Assembly (NCBI GenBank): GCA_900549455.1
Contig: UROM01000019.1
Span: 1-22,147 of the forward strand
Source of the DNA: an uncultured Collinsella sp.
Lineage (GTDB): Bacteria > Actinomycetota > Coriobacteriia > Coriobacteriales > Coriobacteriaceae
Direction of reading: 5' to 3'
Length of the DNA stretch: 22,147 bases
The notes under the pieces are model-generated. The model was not told the origin of the DNA and made no database searches. It saw nothing but the letters and a program-made list of their open reading frames with translations. The position numbers and the translations under genes were made by a program. Of this stretch, positions 9,600-16,623 are shown piece by piece; within the stretch, counting starts at the first letter, position 1; each line of letters opens with the position of its first letter.

Positions 9600-9752
9600 T
9601 TAGAAGCACCTACGTTCCTCAAAGAATTGTTAGATTAAAAGTAACAGACCGGATGAAGATACGTGCGACGGGGGCGAGGCGAATGGCTGAGCGGTATCGA
9701 TATGCGGGTTCAACGGTATCACATTGGCCACATAGATTTTTAACTTGCATTT
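9600..9752. other. Gap between the two ABC units
   Basis: This 153-bp spacer interrupts an otherwise tightly packed operon. On the minus strand it contains a possible 43-codon frame (9750-9619) that begins two bases after the ATPase stop and has Cys-x-x-Cys near its start. It lacks a clear ribosome binding site and I do not call it a gene. No terminator is visible, so read-through transcription is likely. Confidence 0.4.
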
Positions 9753-10493
9753 CTACCCGCCCTTTTCGTAGAGTCGCCGATACGTGCTTAGCGCACCCTC
9801 GGCGCGTCCGGCAGGCTTTGCGAAATGGGATCCAGGAGACTTCGGCGCAGCATCATCTTGCGGAATGCTTCTAATGAGCCTCCCATCCTTCAAAAACAGA
9901 ATCTCATCGCACAGCCTATCGACCGAATCCAAGATGTGGGATGACATGATGATGCACGTACCAGAATCGGCCAGCTTCCTGAGAATCTCGGAATGCAAGT
10001 CCACCCTGCTGGGGTCGAGCGCGTTCATGGGCTCATCTAATAGAAGGTACCGCGCGCCCGTCGCATACGCAATCGCCAGGGTAAGCTGCTGCTTCATGCC
10101 CTGGCTCAGAGTGCGGATCCTCATCTTCGCGAACTCGCCTATCTGCGTTTGTTCCACTATCTCTTCGATATCGCGAGCATGCGGCCACATATCGCAAACC
10201 ATCTTGAGGTGATCTTCCGCACGCAATCCGGGATACAGCAGCGTCCCCTCACCAGGTGCATAGAAGATCATAGAACGGACCTCTCTCGCACCCGTACCCT
10301 GCACCTCATCCAGAACGATGCTCCCGTCCACGCGAGGACCCGGCAAACCTGCCATCGCACGCAGCAACGTCGTCTTTCCATGCCCGTTCGGAGCGACGAG
10401 ACCGTAGACCGTACCCGGGGCAAACTCAGCGTTCACCGAATCTACGAGCACCTTCTTTCCATAAGAGATCGTCAGCGTTTGAAGGTCAATCAT
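9753..10493 (-). CDS. ABC transporter ATP-binding protein
   Basis: This stand-alone ABC ATPase (about 246 aa) has all catalytic motifs: Walker A GLVAPNGHGKTTLL, signature LSQGMKQQ, Walker B YLLLDEPMNALD and the SSH switch. It is of the ABC-2 export/immunity type (the CcmA/NatA-like class). Its Walker A GLVAPNG-GKTTLL and overall layout match the ATPase half of the fusion at 7785-9599, suggesting a duplication. Two starts are possible. The ATG at 10502 overlaps the permease stop. I prefer 10493, because the AAAGGGG in the permease end sits about nine bases before it but directly touches the first ATG. It powers the adjacent two-module permease. Confidence 0.88.
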   Translation of the reverse strand: MIDLQTLTISYGKKVLVDSVNAEFAPGTVYGLVAPNGHGKTTLLRAMAGLPGPRVDGSIVLDEVQGTGAREVRSMIFYAPGEGTLLYPGLRAEDHLKMVCDMWPHARDIEEIVEQTQIGEFAKMRIRTLSQGMKQQLTLAIAYATGARYLLLDEPMNALDPSRVDLHSEILRKLADSGTCIIMSSHILDSVDRLCDEILFLKDGRLIRSIPQDDAAPKSPGSHFAKPAGRAEGALSTYRRLYEKGG

Positions 10494-10498
10494 CGAGA

Positions 10499-12721
10499 TC
10501 ATCCCCTTTCGATCTTTGGAACACTCAGGCGCACCATCAACGGAGATACGGCGCCCAAGACCGCCAGCAGAGCGCCCGATGCGCCGACGACCTCTCCAAA
10601 AGGCATCGCGTTCGTCCCTCGCCCAAGGAACCCAATCGTCCCCACCTGGGAAGCGGGATCAAACGAGGCGAATGGAGCCAGCAGCGCGACGCCCATGCCC
10701 ACGCTTTCAACATGAGCGCTCAACGAACCCAACACCAAGAGAACCGCGCAAACCATTCCGGTGACAACGGGGTTGTGGCTAATCGCTGCTGTCAACGCAG
10801 CGACGACGGAAATCACGCCGTATGCCATGACCAGCAACGGAATACTGCACAACACCGCCTCCCCCACCGTGGACGTTGTCGAAGCTCCCGCCCGAATGAG
10901 AGCGACGGGATACTCCGATCCACCCGCACCGTTCTTAATCACGGACACAACGACAGCGGGAACCATCGACACCAAAAGCAGCACCAAGCCAAGCAGGAGA
11001 GCCAGCGCAACAGCCGTCAGAAAACGCACATGCGCTGTTGCGGGGATCTGGAGAACCAGAAGGGAACGACACTGCAGGTGGGTGCACGCGAGCGATGTGA
11101 CAACCACGGGCAACAGCAAAAATAAGGAGGGAAGCGCTGCCTGGAGATACGAAAGGAGGATTAATGGGGGCATCTTCGTACTTAACTCGTAAACCTTGGG
11201 GTCCGGCAAGCTCGCGATCGACTCAAGCAGAAGGGCGCGCGCCTCCGCACGAGAAGGAGTCTCCGGCTCGATTCCGATCGATTGCAGGAGAGTCGCATCT
11301 GCCGCGCCCAGCTCACCTCGAGCGCGCTCGTACGTCGCAAGGCTTCGAAACCCCTCCGCAGGCATAGGCGCGTACACGAAACCCGAAAGAGCATCCCGCA
11401 TGTCTTCCAGGGCCGCTTTGCCCTCGACGTCCATATTCGCAGCGTTCTGCTCTAGATACCGATCTATTGAACGGAGCTCCCCATCCCTATACCGAACAGC
11501 GGAAACGTTATCAGCGTCAGGAAACATCTCGACCAGAGCCGGGGCCAGCATCGTCGTCGACATTGCAATCGCGCATACGGCGAGGGTAGGAGAACGCAGG
11601 AGCAGTTTCCCCATCGTTCTTACGTATGCAACGGCGGAGGCACAAGCGCTCGAACGAGTTGCCGTTCTCGATGCAGTGAAGGAACCTCTCTCAAGACAAA
11701 TCGGGGATATCGGGCACGCGCAGCCGCTCTTTCCAGCAACGCAAAGCAGGCTAATTGCCAGCACCTCGATCCCGATTGCGCATACGAGGGCAATCGCGCC
11801 ACGCTCGAAGCAAAGTCCAGGCAGATTCACTATCTGCGTTGTCGGGTACGGGCTATAGGCGCCGACGGTCAACTCAGTGTTCGCATACGTAAGGGGATTC
11901 AACAGGGCGAACTCACGTAAAGCGATGGATCTTCCGTAATACCCGGGAACCATCGTCACCCCCATCAGGGCACATACGAACACGATTCCAAGCGTAGGGT
12001 TATTGGCAATCTTCACGGCAAGGTGAACGACAAGCGAGATGAACGCTGCCACCAAGAATTGCAAGATGGCCGTCTGCGCGAACACCAGCCAAGCCGGTTT
12101 GATAACCGGAGTCGCATATTGAATGTAGCCTATCGGATAGAACGGCGAGCCCGGGCCATTCTTCACAAGCGCGGCGATTATCCCTGGAAGATTGATGGCG
12201 AGGACGGCAAGCATTGCAAAAACACTCGCCCATACGCTCGATGCAACAAGTCTACCCAGCTCGCCCATCGGTGCCTGGATGATGAGCTTTTCACGTTTGT
12301 TAAGACGCGCGGCAAGGAACGAGACGGCAACGGCCGTTGCGACCCATAGCAAGTACTCCTTCGATCCGTCATAATAGGTGTACTCTCCATCCGATATCTG
12401 CAGAAACGGAAGTAGGGGAGAGAGCGGTGCCAAGATAAGACGTCCCGCGGCAAGAGGGTACAGAAGCGCGGGCATGCTTGATGAAGAGGTATAGACACCG
12501 TCCTCCCCCGCATTCACAAGCGCATCCGCATAGGATGCTGACAATTCCTGCTCAACACGGGTTATTCCCGACTCGAGGTATTCGACCCGTCCGTCGATGC
12601 CAGCCGCGCTCCTGAAGACGGGCAGAGCACAAAGAACCATCAACGCAACAACGACAACACAGAGCGACCTGGAGGAGAGAAGCGACCTAAAGATCGCCTT
12701 CGAGATTTTGAGCATATTCAT
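10499..12721 (-). CDS. Two-module ABC-2-like permease with internal duplication
   Basis: This membrane protein of about 740 aa is made of two homologous halves (about 1-350 and 370-740). Each half has an N-terminal membrane helix, an extracytoplasmic domain of 70-130 residues and a block of about five helices. Matching landmarks are KNGPGSPFYPIGYIQ in the first half and KNGAGGSEYPVALIR in the second, each followed by a helix pair containing NNPTLG or HNPVVTG. No ATPase motif is present; the partner ATPase overlaps its stop codon. The start at 12721 is preferred because AAGG lies six bases upstream; an in-frame ATG at 12739 has no site. The substrate is unknown; peptide export or bacteriocin immunity is inferred from context. 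I do not recognise a named family. Confidence 0.82.
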   Translation of the reverse strand: MNMLKISKAIFRSLLSSRSLCVVVVALMVLCALPVFRSAAGIDGRVEYLESGITRVEQELSASYADALVNAGEDGVYTSSSSMPALLYPLAAGRLILAPLSPLLPFLQISDGEYTYYDGSKEYLLWVATAVAVSFLAARLNKREKLIIQAPMGELGRLVASSVWASVFAMLAVLAINLPGIIAALVKNGPGSPFYPIGYIQYATPVIKPAWLVFAQTAILQFLVAAFISLVVHLAVKIANNPTLGIVFVCALMGVTMVPGYYGRSIALREFALLNPLTYANTELTVGAYSPYPTTQIVNLPGLCFERGAIALVCAIGIEVLAISLLCVAGKSGCACPISPICLERGSFTASRTATRSSACASAVAYVRTMGKLLLRSPTLAVCAIAMSTTMLAPALVEMFPDADNVSAVRYRDGELRSIDRYLEQNAANMDVEGKAALEDMRDALSGFVYAPMPAEGFRSLATYERARGELGAADATLLQSIGIEPETPSRAEARALLLESIASLPDPKVYELSTKMPPLILLSYLQAALPSLFLLLPVVVTSLACTHLQCRSLLVLQIPATAHVRFLTAVALALLLGLVLLLVSMVPAVVVSVIKNGAGGSEYPVALIRAGASTTSTVGEAVLCSIPLLVMAYGVISVVAALTAAISHNPVVTGMVCAVLLVLGSLSAHVESVGMGVALLAPFASFDPASQVGTIGFLGRGTNAMPFGEVVGASGALLAVLGAVSPLMVRLSVPKIERG

Positions 12722-12739
12722 CGCCAACCTTAACCTCAT

Positions 12740-12856
12740 CCAGTCGGAACAGAGGGGCCGAACAAAATGCTCGGCCCTTATTACTTGCCGGCAAAGTCAA
12801 TTTAACATAAACTGTTAAAAAGTAACCTGAGTTTTTTAAATTCTTCGGAGGTTATT
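12740..12856. promoter_or_regulatory. Divergent control region of the island
   Basis: This 117-bp AT-rich region between divergent genes is packed with symmetry: GGGCCGA-9nt-TCGGCCC (12755-12777), the palindrome TTGCCGGCAA (12785-12794) and TTTAACA-TAAAC-TGTTAAA (12801-12819). The last is a plausible operator for the HTH regulator encoded at 13379. GGAGG before the plus-strand ATG at 12857 is clear. Promoter hexamers are not decisive on either strand. Confidence 0.55.
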
Positions 12857-13369
12857 ATGAGTTCCGACAATCGCACTCCCCGGCTTCATTCCTTCCGCAT
12901 CGCATGTGCGATAGCCTCTGCGACCCTTTGCGCCACCGCCATCGCACAAGTGGCGTTCTCCTTAAAGCCAGCAATCGAAGTGCTCGACAACCCTGTAATT
13001 GCAGACTCCCCCGCGTATCCAGCCCTTGCGATCTCGACATTGGTCCCTGCCGTCATCGGTATCGCTACGACCATCCTCAGCGCCGTTCTCGCGTGGACGA
13101 TCAAGAGCGGAGACCCCTTCAAGAAAGGGTCTGCGACATGCTTGAAGGTGCTCGGCATTCTCTTCGTTGTTCAAGCTGCCACCAGCCTCTACGCCGGCTC
13201 ACTCAAAACCTCCGTTTCGATGTTTGGCGGCGAGGGGGCCGTCGGCGCCCAAGAGATCGCTTCATCATTCGATTGGACCTCTCTGGTTCTCGGCATCGTC
13301 CTGTTCATGCTTTCCCAGCTCTTCTTGTACGCCCGAGAGCTGTACCTCGACTCCGACGAGATTGCGTAA
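12857..13369 (+). CDS. DUF2975-type membrane protein
   Basis: This 170-aa protein has four predicted membrane segments (about residues 15-33, 53-77, 94-113 and 138-158). Between helices two and three is a WTIKSGDPFKKGS motif, and after helix four a short cytoplasmic tail ends LYLDSDEIA. This layout, together with an HTH gene nine bases downstream, is typical of DUF2975 proteins, whose role is unknown. The pair commonly behaves as a membrane sensor or antagonist plus a small regulator, but that is an inference. GGAGG precedes the ATG by about seven bases. It is divergent from the ABC operon and probably controls it. Confidence 0.75.
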   Translation: MSSDNRTPRLHSFRIACAIASATLCATAIAQVAFSLKPAIEVLDNPVIADSPAYPALAISTLVPAVIGIATTILSAVLAWTIKSGDPFKKGSATCLKVLGILFVVQAATSLYAGSLKTSVSMFGGEGAVGAQEIASSFDWTSLVLGIVLFMLSQLFLYARELYLDSDEIA

Positions 13370-13378
13370 GGAAACGCC

Positions 13379-13630
13379 ATGCCCGTAATTGTTCGCCTCG
13401 ACAAGATCATGGCCGAGCGAAAGATTTCCTCGAACGAACTTGCCGAAAGGATTGGAACCACGCCCGTGAACCTGTCCCGTATTAAAAAAGGGCATATTCG
13501 CGGCATTCGCTTCAACACACTCGAGCAGCTATGCCTCGCCCTTCGTTGCCAACCCGGAGACCTTCTCGAAGTCATGAGCGAAGAGGATGCCCGAAAGGAG
13601 TTCGGACTCGATTGGTCCGCCGAGGATTAG
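13379..13630 (+). CDS. Small Cro/C1-type HTH regulator (YozG-like)
   Basis: This 83-aa DNA-binding protein consists almost entirely of one HTH domain of the XRE class: SSNELAERIGTTPVNLSRIK forms helices two and three, and LEQLCLALRCQPGDLLE is the conserved closing part. It is typical of the small regulators paired with DUF2975 proteins. The AAGGA at its ribosome binding site overlaps the DUF2975 stop (TAAGGA), so the two are coupled. The C-terminus (about 15 residues ending WSAED) is followed by TAG and then, in the same frame, by recombinase sequence. Its end may therefore have been created by a recombination junction. It probably binds the palindromes at 12785-12819. Confidence 0.85.
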   Translation: MPVIVRLDKIMAERKISSNELAERIGTTPVNLSRIKKGHIRGIRFNTLEQLCLALRCQPGDLLEVMSEEDARKEFGLDWSAED

Positions 13631-14356
13631 AGGGCGGTCGTACTCGCCCTGCACACGGGGATGCGAATCGGCGAGGTCTGCGGCCTTCGGTGGTGCGATG
13701 TGGATTTCGAGACGGGCCTGATCTCGATCAGACACTCGGTGGCGCACGCGAAGGGAATGGGTTCGTTCATCAAGGACACCAAGACCCATGACGCCAGGGG
13801 TATCCCCATCGACCCGGTCGGCCTACTCCCCTTCCTGAAGGAGACCCACGAGATCGACTGCGGAAAGCTGCGCTTGCGCGGCCTTACCGGGGCGGTCGAG
13901 ATCGGGGGCTGCTACATCCTGTCGGAGCCGGGCGCGACCTTCGCGACGACAAGCTATATCCGCAGGGCGTTCAAGACGTTCTCGGAGACCAACGGCCTCA
14001 TGGGCACCAACGACGAGCTGATCACGTTCCACGGCCTTCGCCACACGTTCGCAACGCAGTGGATCCGCCAAGGCGGCGATATCAAGGCGCTCCAATCGAT
14101 CCTCGGCCACAAGGACGCCATGGCGACGCTCAACGTCTACGCCGACATCGAGCCCATCTCCAAAATCCATAACATGCTGCGCGCCACGCCGTGCCTTTGG
14201 CGCGGGCACCTCGGGCCGAGGGTCGATCCGGGTCCCATGTTCCAACAGAGGATCCAGGAGTCCATCGAGACGCTCCAGGCGTTCGGCTACGGCATCACCG
14301 AGCCGGACGACCGAAATATCGCCATACGCGACGTGAAGACGAACAGTTGGCTCTAG
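13631..14356 (+). pseudogene. Tyrosine recombinase (integrase), N-terminally truncated
   Basis: The complete catalytic domain of a phage-type integrase is present. It has box I LALHTGMRIGEVCGLRW with the first Arg, a beta-hairpin Lys in KDTKTHDARG, the HGLRHTFAT (H-x-x-R) motif, LGHKD, and the nucleophile Tyr in NVYADIEP. The arm-binding and core-binding domains are missing, and the frame begins immediately after the TAG stop of the HTH gene at 13628-13630, in the same frame. The first ATG (13661) has no ribosome binding site and falls inside box I. The GC content rises at the junction. It is therefore a remnant, probably the island's former integrase. About 60 further residues follow the Tyr. 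Confidence 0.85.
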
Positions 14357-14412
14357 CTCACCGAGTACGCGGCAGTGCTGGGCCCATCCCAACTGAGGTC
14401 ACGGTGGTCCGA

Positions 14413-14456
14413 TAGGGGCGCCGCCCGCGGCATGCGCCGCGGAGCGGTATCCCCTA
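14413..14456. repeat. Long interrupted hairpin near the right repeat
   Basis: Nested pairs are TAGGGG/CCCCTA outside, CCGC/GCGG in the middle and CCGCGGC/GCCGCGG inside, around the loop ATGC. It lies 56 bp after the recombinase stop. It could terminate the recombinase transcript or be part of the attachment region. Confidence 0.6.
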
Positions 14457-14507
14457 CCGAAGGGCGGGGATGCCCTCCGCTTCCAGTTCGGAATCAGCCG
14501 TCGGAGG

Positions 14508-14571
14508 CGTTCGGCTGACTGCGGGAACGGCCTGTCCGCTCAATGTGTTCGGCTGAGATCGGAAATCAACC
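14508..14571 (+). repeat. Right 64-bp direct repeat (attR-like)
   Basis: Same orientation as 7297-7360, with two differences in 64 bases. It is the outermost feature of the island on this side and lies 152 bp after the recombinase stop. Confidence 0.85.
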
Positions 14572-14682
14572 CAACACGAGCCGGACACGCGCCAGACGGC
14601 TCTTCCCCGTACGGCCTTCCCCCTTACGCTCATGTTGCAGGCATGTAACGCCGCAGCGAGCGCGCCTTTTTTGCGCCAGACA

Positions 14683-14705
14683 GGTACAATGATGAACACT
14701 GTACC
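14683..14705. promoter_or_regulatory. -10 box inside an inverted repeat, ACT gene promoter
   Basis: TACAAT (14685-14690) is a good plus-strand -10 for the ACT gene. It overlaps GGTACA-11nt-TGTACC (14683-14688 and 14700-14705), which could be an operator over the start site. The -35 is poor, as expected for an activated or regulated promoter. Confidence 0.45.
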
Positions 14706-14752
14706 GTAGCGGAGCGCCCCGCGCGCGCCGCAATCACGCGAAAGGGTTTCCC

Positions 14753-15040
14753 ATGGCCGAGATCTCGTCCTCCCGTATCGTCATCACCGTCCTTGGCAAG
14801 AACCGCCCCGGCATCGTCGCCGGCGTCACCCGTGTCCTAGGCGAGGCCAACGTCGACATCCGCGACATCACGCAGTCCATTATCGAGGACATCTTCACCA
14901 TGACCATGCTGGCCGATACCGCCGAGTCCAAGCTCGACTTCGCCGAGCTGCAGAAGGCGCTGGCCGAGGCCGGCGAGCTTTCGGGCGTCAACGTGTCCAT
15001 CCAGCGCGAGGACGTCTTCAACTTTATGTACCGCCTGTAG
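14753..15040 (+). CDS. ACT domain-containing protein (UPF0237 type)
   Basis: This 95-aa protein is a single ACT domain, a small-molecule (usually amino acid) sensing fold. The characteristic start RIVITVLGKNRPGIVAGVTR, then VDIRDITQSI and FTMTMLAD, identify the free-standing ACT family of UPF0237. The full expected length is present. The family is often found beside a DUF711-type protein, which is absent here. Citrate synthase follows after 77 bp and may be co-transcribed. GAAAGGG before the ATG acts as ribosome binding site. The ligand is unknown. Confidence 0.9.
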   Translation: MAEISSSRIVITVLGKNRPGIVAGVTRVLGEANVDIRDITQSIIEDIFTMTMLADTAESKLDFAELQKALAEAGELSGVNVSIQREDVFNFMYRL

Positions 15041-15117
15041 CGAGCAAGCCGCTGGGGATAGCCTGACGCGCGCATGCCCATGCAAGTCACCCCGATGCGG
15101 CCCGGAGAGGAGCGCGC

Positions 15118-16536
15118 ATGGCCTACGACGCCAAGAAAATCTATTACCGCTTCGATGACCACTTGAGCCGCCTGGTTCTGGATTACGAAGCAAGCCGCCA
15201 GATTTCGCCTGAGAGCGAAAACCTCTACCACGGCCTGCCGACCGACCCTTATGACGAGGGCCTGTTTGTCGAGCACAATGTCAAGCGCGGCCTGCGCAAT
15301 GCCGACGGCTCGGGCGTGGTCGCGGGCCTCACTCGTATCTCGGATGTGCACGGCTACAACAAGGTCGACGGAAAGGTCGTGCCCGATCAGGGCAAGCTCA
15401 CGCTTCGCGGCTACAGCATCGAGGATCTGGTCAACAATGCCCAGGCCGAAAATCGCTACGGCTACGAAGAAGTCGCCTATCTGCTTATCACGGGTTCGCT
15501 GCCCAACAAGGAAGAGCTCGACGGCTTTTGCGAGCGCCTGGGCGCCTTTAGACATCTGAGCGACGAGTACGTCAAAGAGTTCCCTATGACCACGGTGTCG
15601 TCGAGCATCATGAACGTGCTCCAGCGCGCCGTGCTGCTGCTCTACGCCTTCGATGCCGAACCAGACGTGATCACGCCCGAGCACGAAATCGACGTCGCCA
15701 TTTCCATGCTCGCACGTCTCCCGCGCATCGCCGCCTTCGCCCACATGGCCTCGATTGCCAAGCTTCGCGGCTCCGAGGTTCACGTGCCGCACCCCACGCC
15801 CGGCCTCTCCACCGCCGAGACCATTCTGCAGGTCCTGCGCGGCGGCATGGCGTTCACCCGCGATGAGGCGATGCTGCTCGACGTGATGCTCATGCTGCAT
15901 GCCGAGCACGGCGGCGGCAACAACTCCACCTTCGCTTGCCGTGTGCTGTCGTCTTCGGCCACCGACCCGTATTCCGCCTACGCCGCGGCTATCGGCTCGC
16001 TCAAGGGCCCGCGCCACGGCGGTGCCAACGCCAAGGTCGTGTCCATGCAAGAGGACATCCGTGCGCACGTCTCCAATTGGGAGGACGAGGACGAGGTCGC
16101 AGCCTACCTGGGCAAGATTCTCGACAAGCAGGCCTTCGACGGCACGGGTCTCATCTACGGCATGGGCCACGCCGTCTACACGCTCAGCGACCCGCGCGCC
16201 GAGGTGTGCCGCCGTTACGCGCGCACGCTTGCCGCCAAGAAGGACCTGGGCGAGGAATTCGCGCTTATCGAGCGCATCGAGCGCCTGGCACCGCAGGTGA
16301 TGCGTGACCACGGCATGACCAAGCCCATCTGCGCCAACATCGACCTGTACACAGGCTTTATCTACAAGATGCTCGGCGTGCCCGAGACGCTTTTTACGCC
16401 GCTTTTCGCCGTCGCCCGCATGGCCGGCTGGTCGGCACACCGCATGGAAGAGCTCTTCTGCGCGCATCGCATCATCCGCCCGGCATACCGTCCGGTGATC
16501 GAGCCGCTGGAGTACAAGCCGCTCGCCGACCGCTAA
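15118..16536 (+). CDS. Citrate synthase (citrate/2-methylcitrate synthase family)
   Basis: This 472-aa enzyme condenses acetyl-CoA with oxaloacetate to citrate. Catalytic residues are visible: the His of HAEHGGGNNST (H264), the His of GPRHGGAN (H300), and the Asp of ANIDLYTGF (D409). Substrate-binding GMGHAVY (H351) and ARMAGWSAH (R434) are also present. It is longer than the usual 370-430 aa, with an N-terminal extension of about 50 residues before the KRGLRNADGSGVVAGLT start of the core. This is a known longer subgroup. GGAGAGGAG precedes the ATG. A strong terminator follows. In a fermentative anaerobe it probably feeds glutamate synthesis rather than a full cycle. Confidence 0.93.
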   Translation: MAYDAKKIYYRFDDHLSRLVLDYEASRQISPESENLYHGLPTDPYDEGLFVEHNVKRGLRNADGSGVVAGLTRISDVHGYNKVDGKVVPDQGKLTLRGYSIEDLVNNAQAENRYGYEEVAYLLITGSLPNKEELDGFCERLGAFRHLSDEYVKEFPMTTVSSSIMNVLQRAVLLLYAFDAEPDVITPEHEIDVAISMLARLPRIAAFAHMASIAKLRGSEVHVPHPTPGLSTAETILQVLRGGMAFTRDEAMLLDVMLMLHAEHGGGNNSTFACRVLSSSATDPYSAYAAAIGSLKGPRHGGANAKVVSMQEDIRAHVSNWEDEDEVAAYLGKILDKQAFDGTGLIYGMGHAVYTLSDPRAEVCRRYARTLAAKKDLGEEFALIERIERLAPQVMRDHGMTKPICANIDLYTGFIYKMLGVPETLFTPLFAVARMAGWSAHRMEELFCAHRIIRPAYRPVIEPLEYKPLADR

Positions 16537-16559
16537 GACGCGGACCGTTATAGAACTCG

Positions 16560-16598
16560 AGCGTGGCCAGGGCATCACCGCCCTCGGCCACGCTTTTT
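16560..16598 (+). terminator. Rho-independent terminator of citrate synthase
   Basis: AGCGTGGCC and GGCCACGCT pair perfectly, with an inner GGGC/GCCC, and are followed by TTTTTAT. It is a strong terminator 24 bases after the citrate synthase stop. Confidence 0.92.
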
Positions 16599-16623
16599 AT
16601 GCCAGCAGAAAGGACTGCATCAA

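Larger units (their letters stand above)
7297..14571. mobile_element. Putative integrative island, degenerate
   Basis: Two near-identical 64-bp direct repeats bracket 7.2 kb of accessory genes between conserved chromosomal genes (rpmE on the left, ACT-domain protein on the right). The last gene before the right repeat is a tyrosine recombinase catalytic domain, the usual position for an integrase. The recombinase lacks its N-terminal half, and no replication, mobilisation or phage genes are seen, so the island is probably no longer self-mobile. Cargo: ABC systems, a small secreted peptide and a DUF2975/HTH pair. An alternative is that the repeats are dispersed elements and the association is chance. 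Confidence 0.6.
14357..14752. other. Right island edge and ACT gene upstream region
   Basis: This 396-bp stretch has no gene. It holds a GC-rich stem-loop (14413-14456), the right 64-bp repeat (14508-14571) and, outside the island, the control region of the ACT-domain gene. I found no tRNA or rRNA here. Confidence 0.6.

Noticed and set aside
9700..9748. Short similarity (VEPAY) between the 43-codon frame and the secreted peptide
   Set aside because: Only about five residues and eight bases match; not distinguishable from chance.
14734..16578. Open frame of about 614 codons on the minus strand opposite the ACT and citrate synthase genes
   Set aside because: Antisense to two well-supported genes with catalytic motifs; His/Val/Gly-rich shadow.
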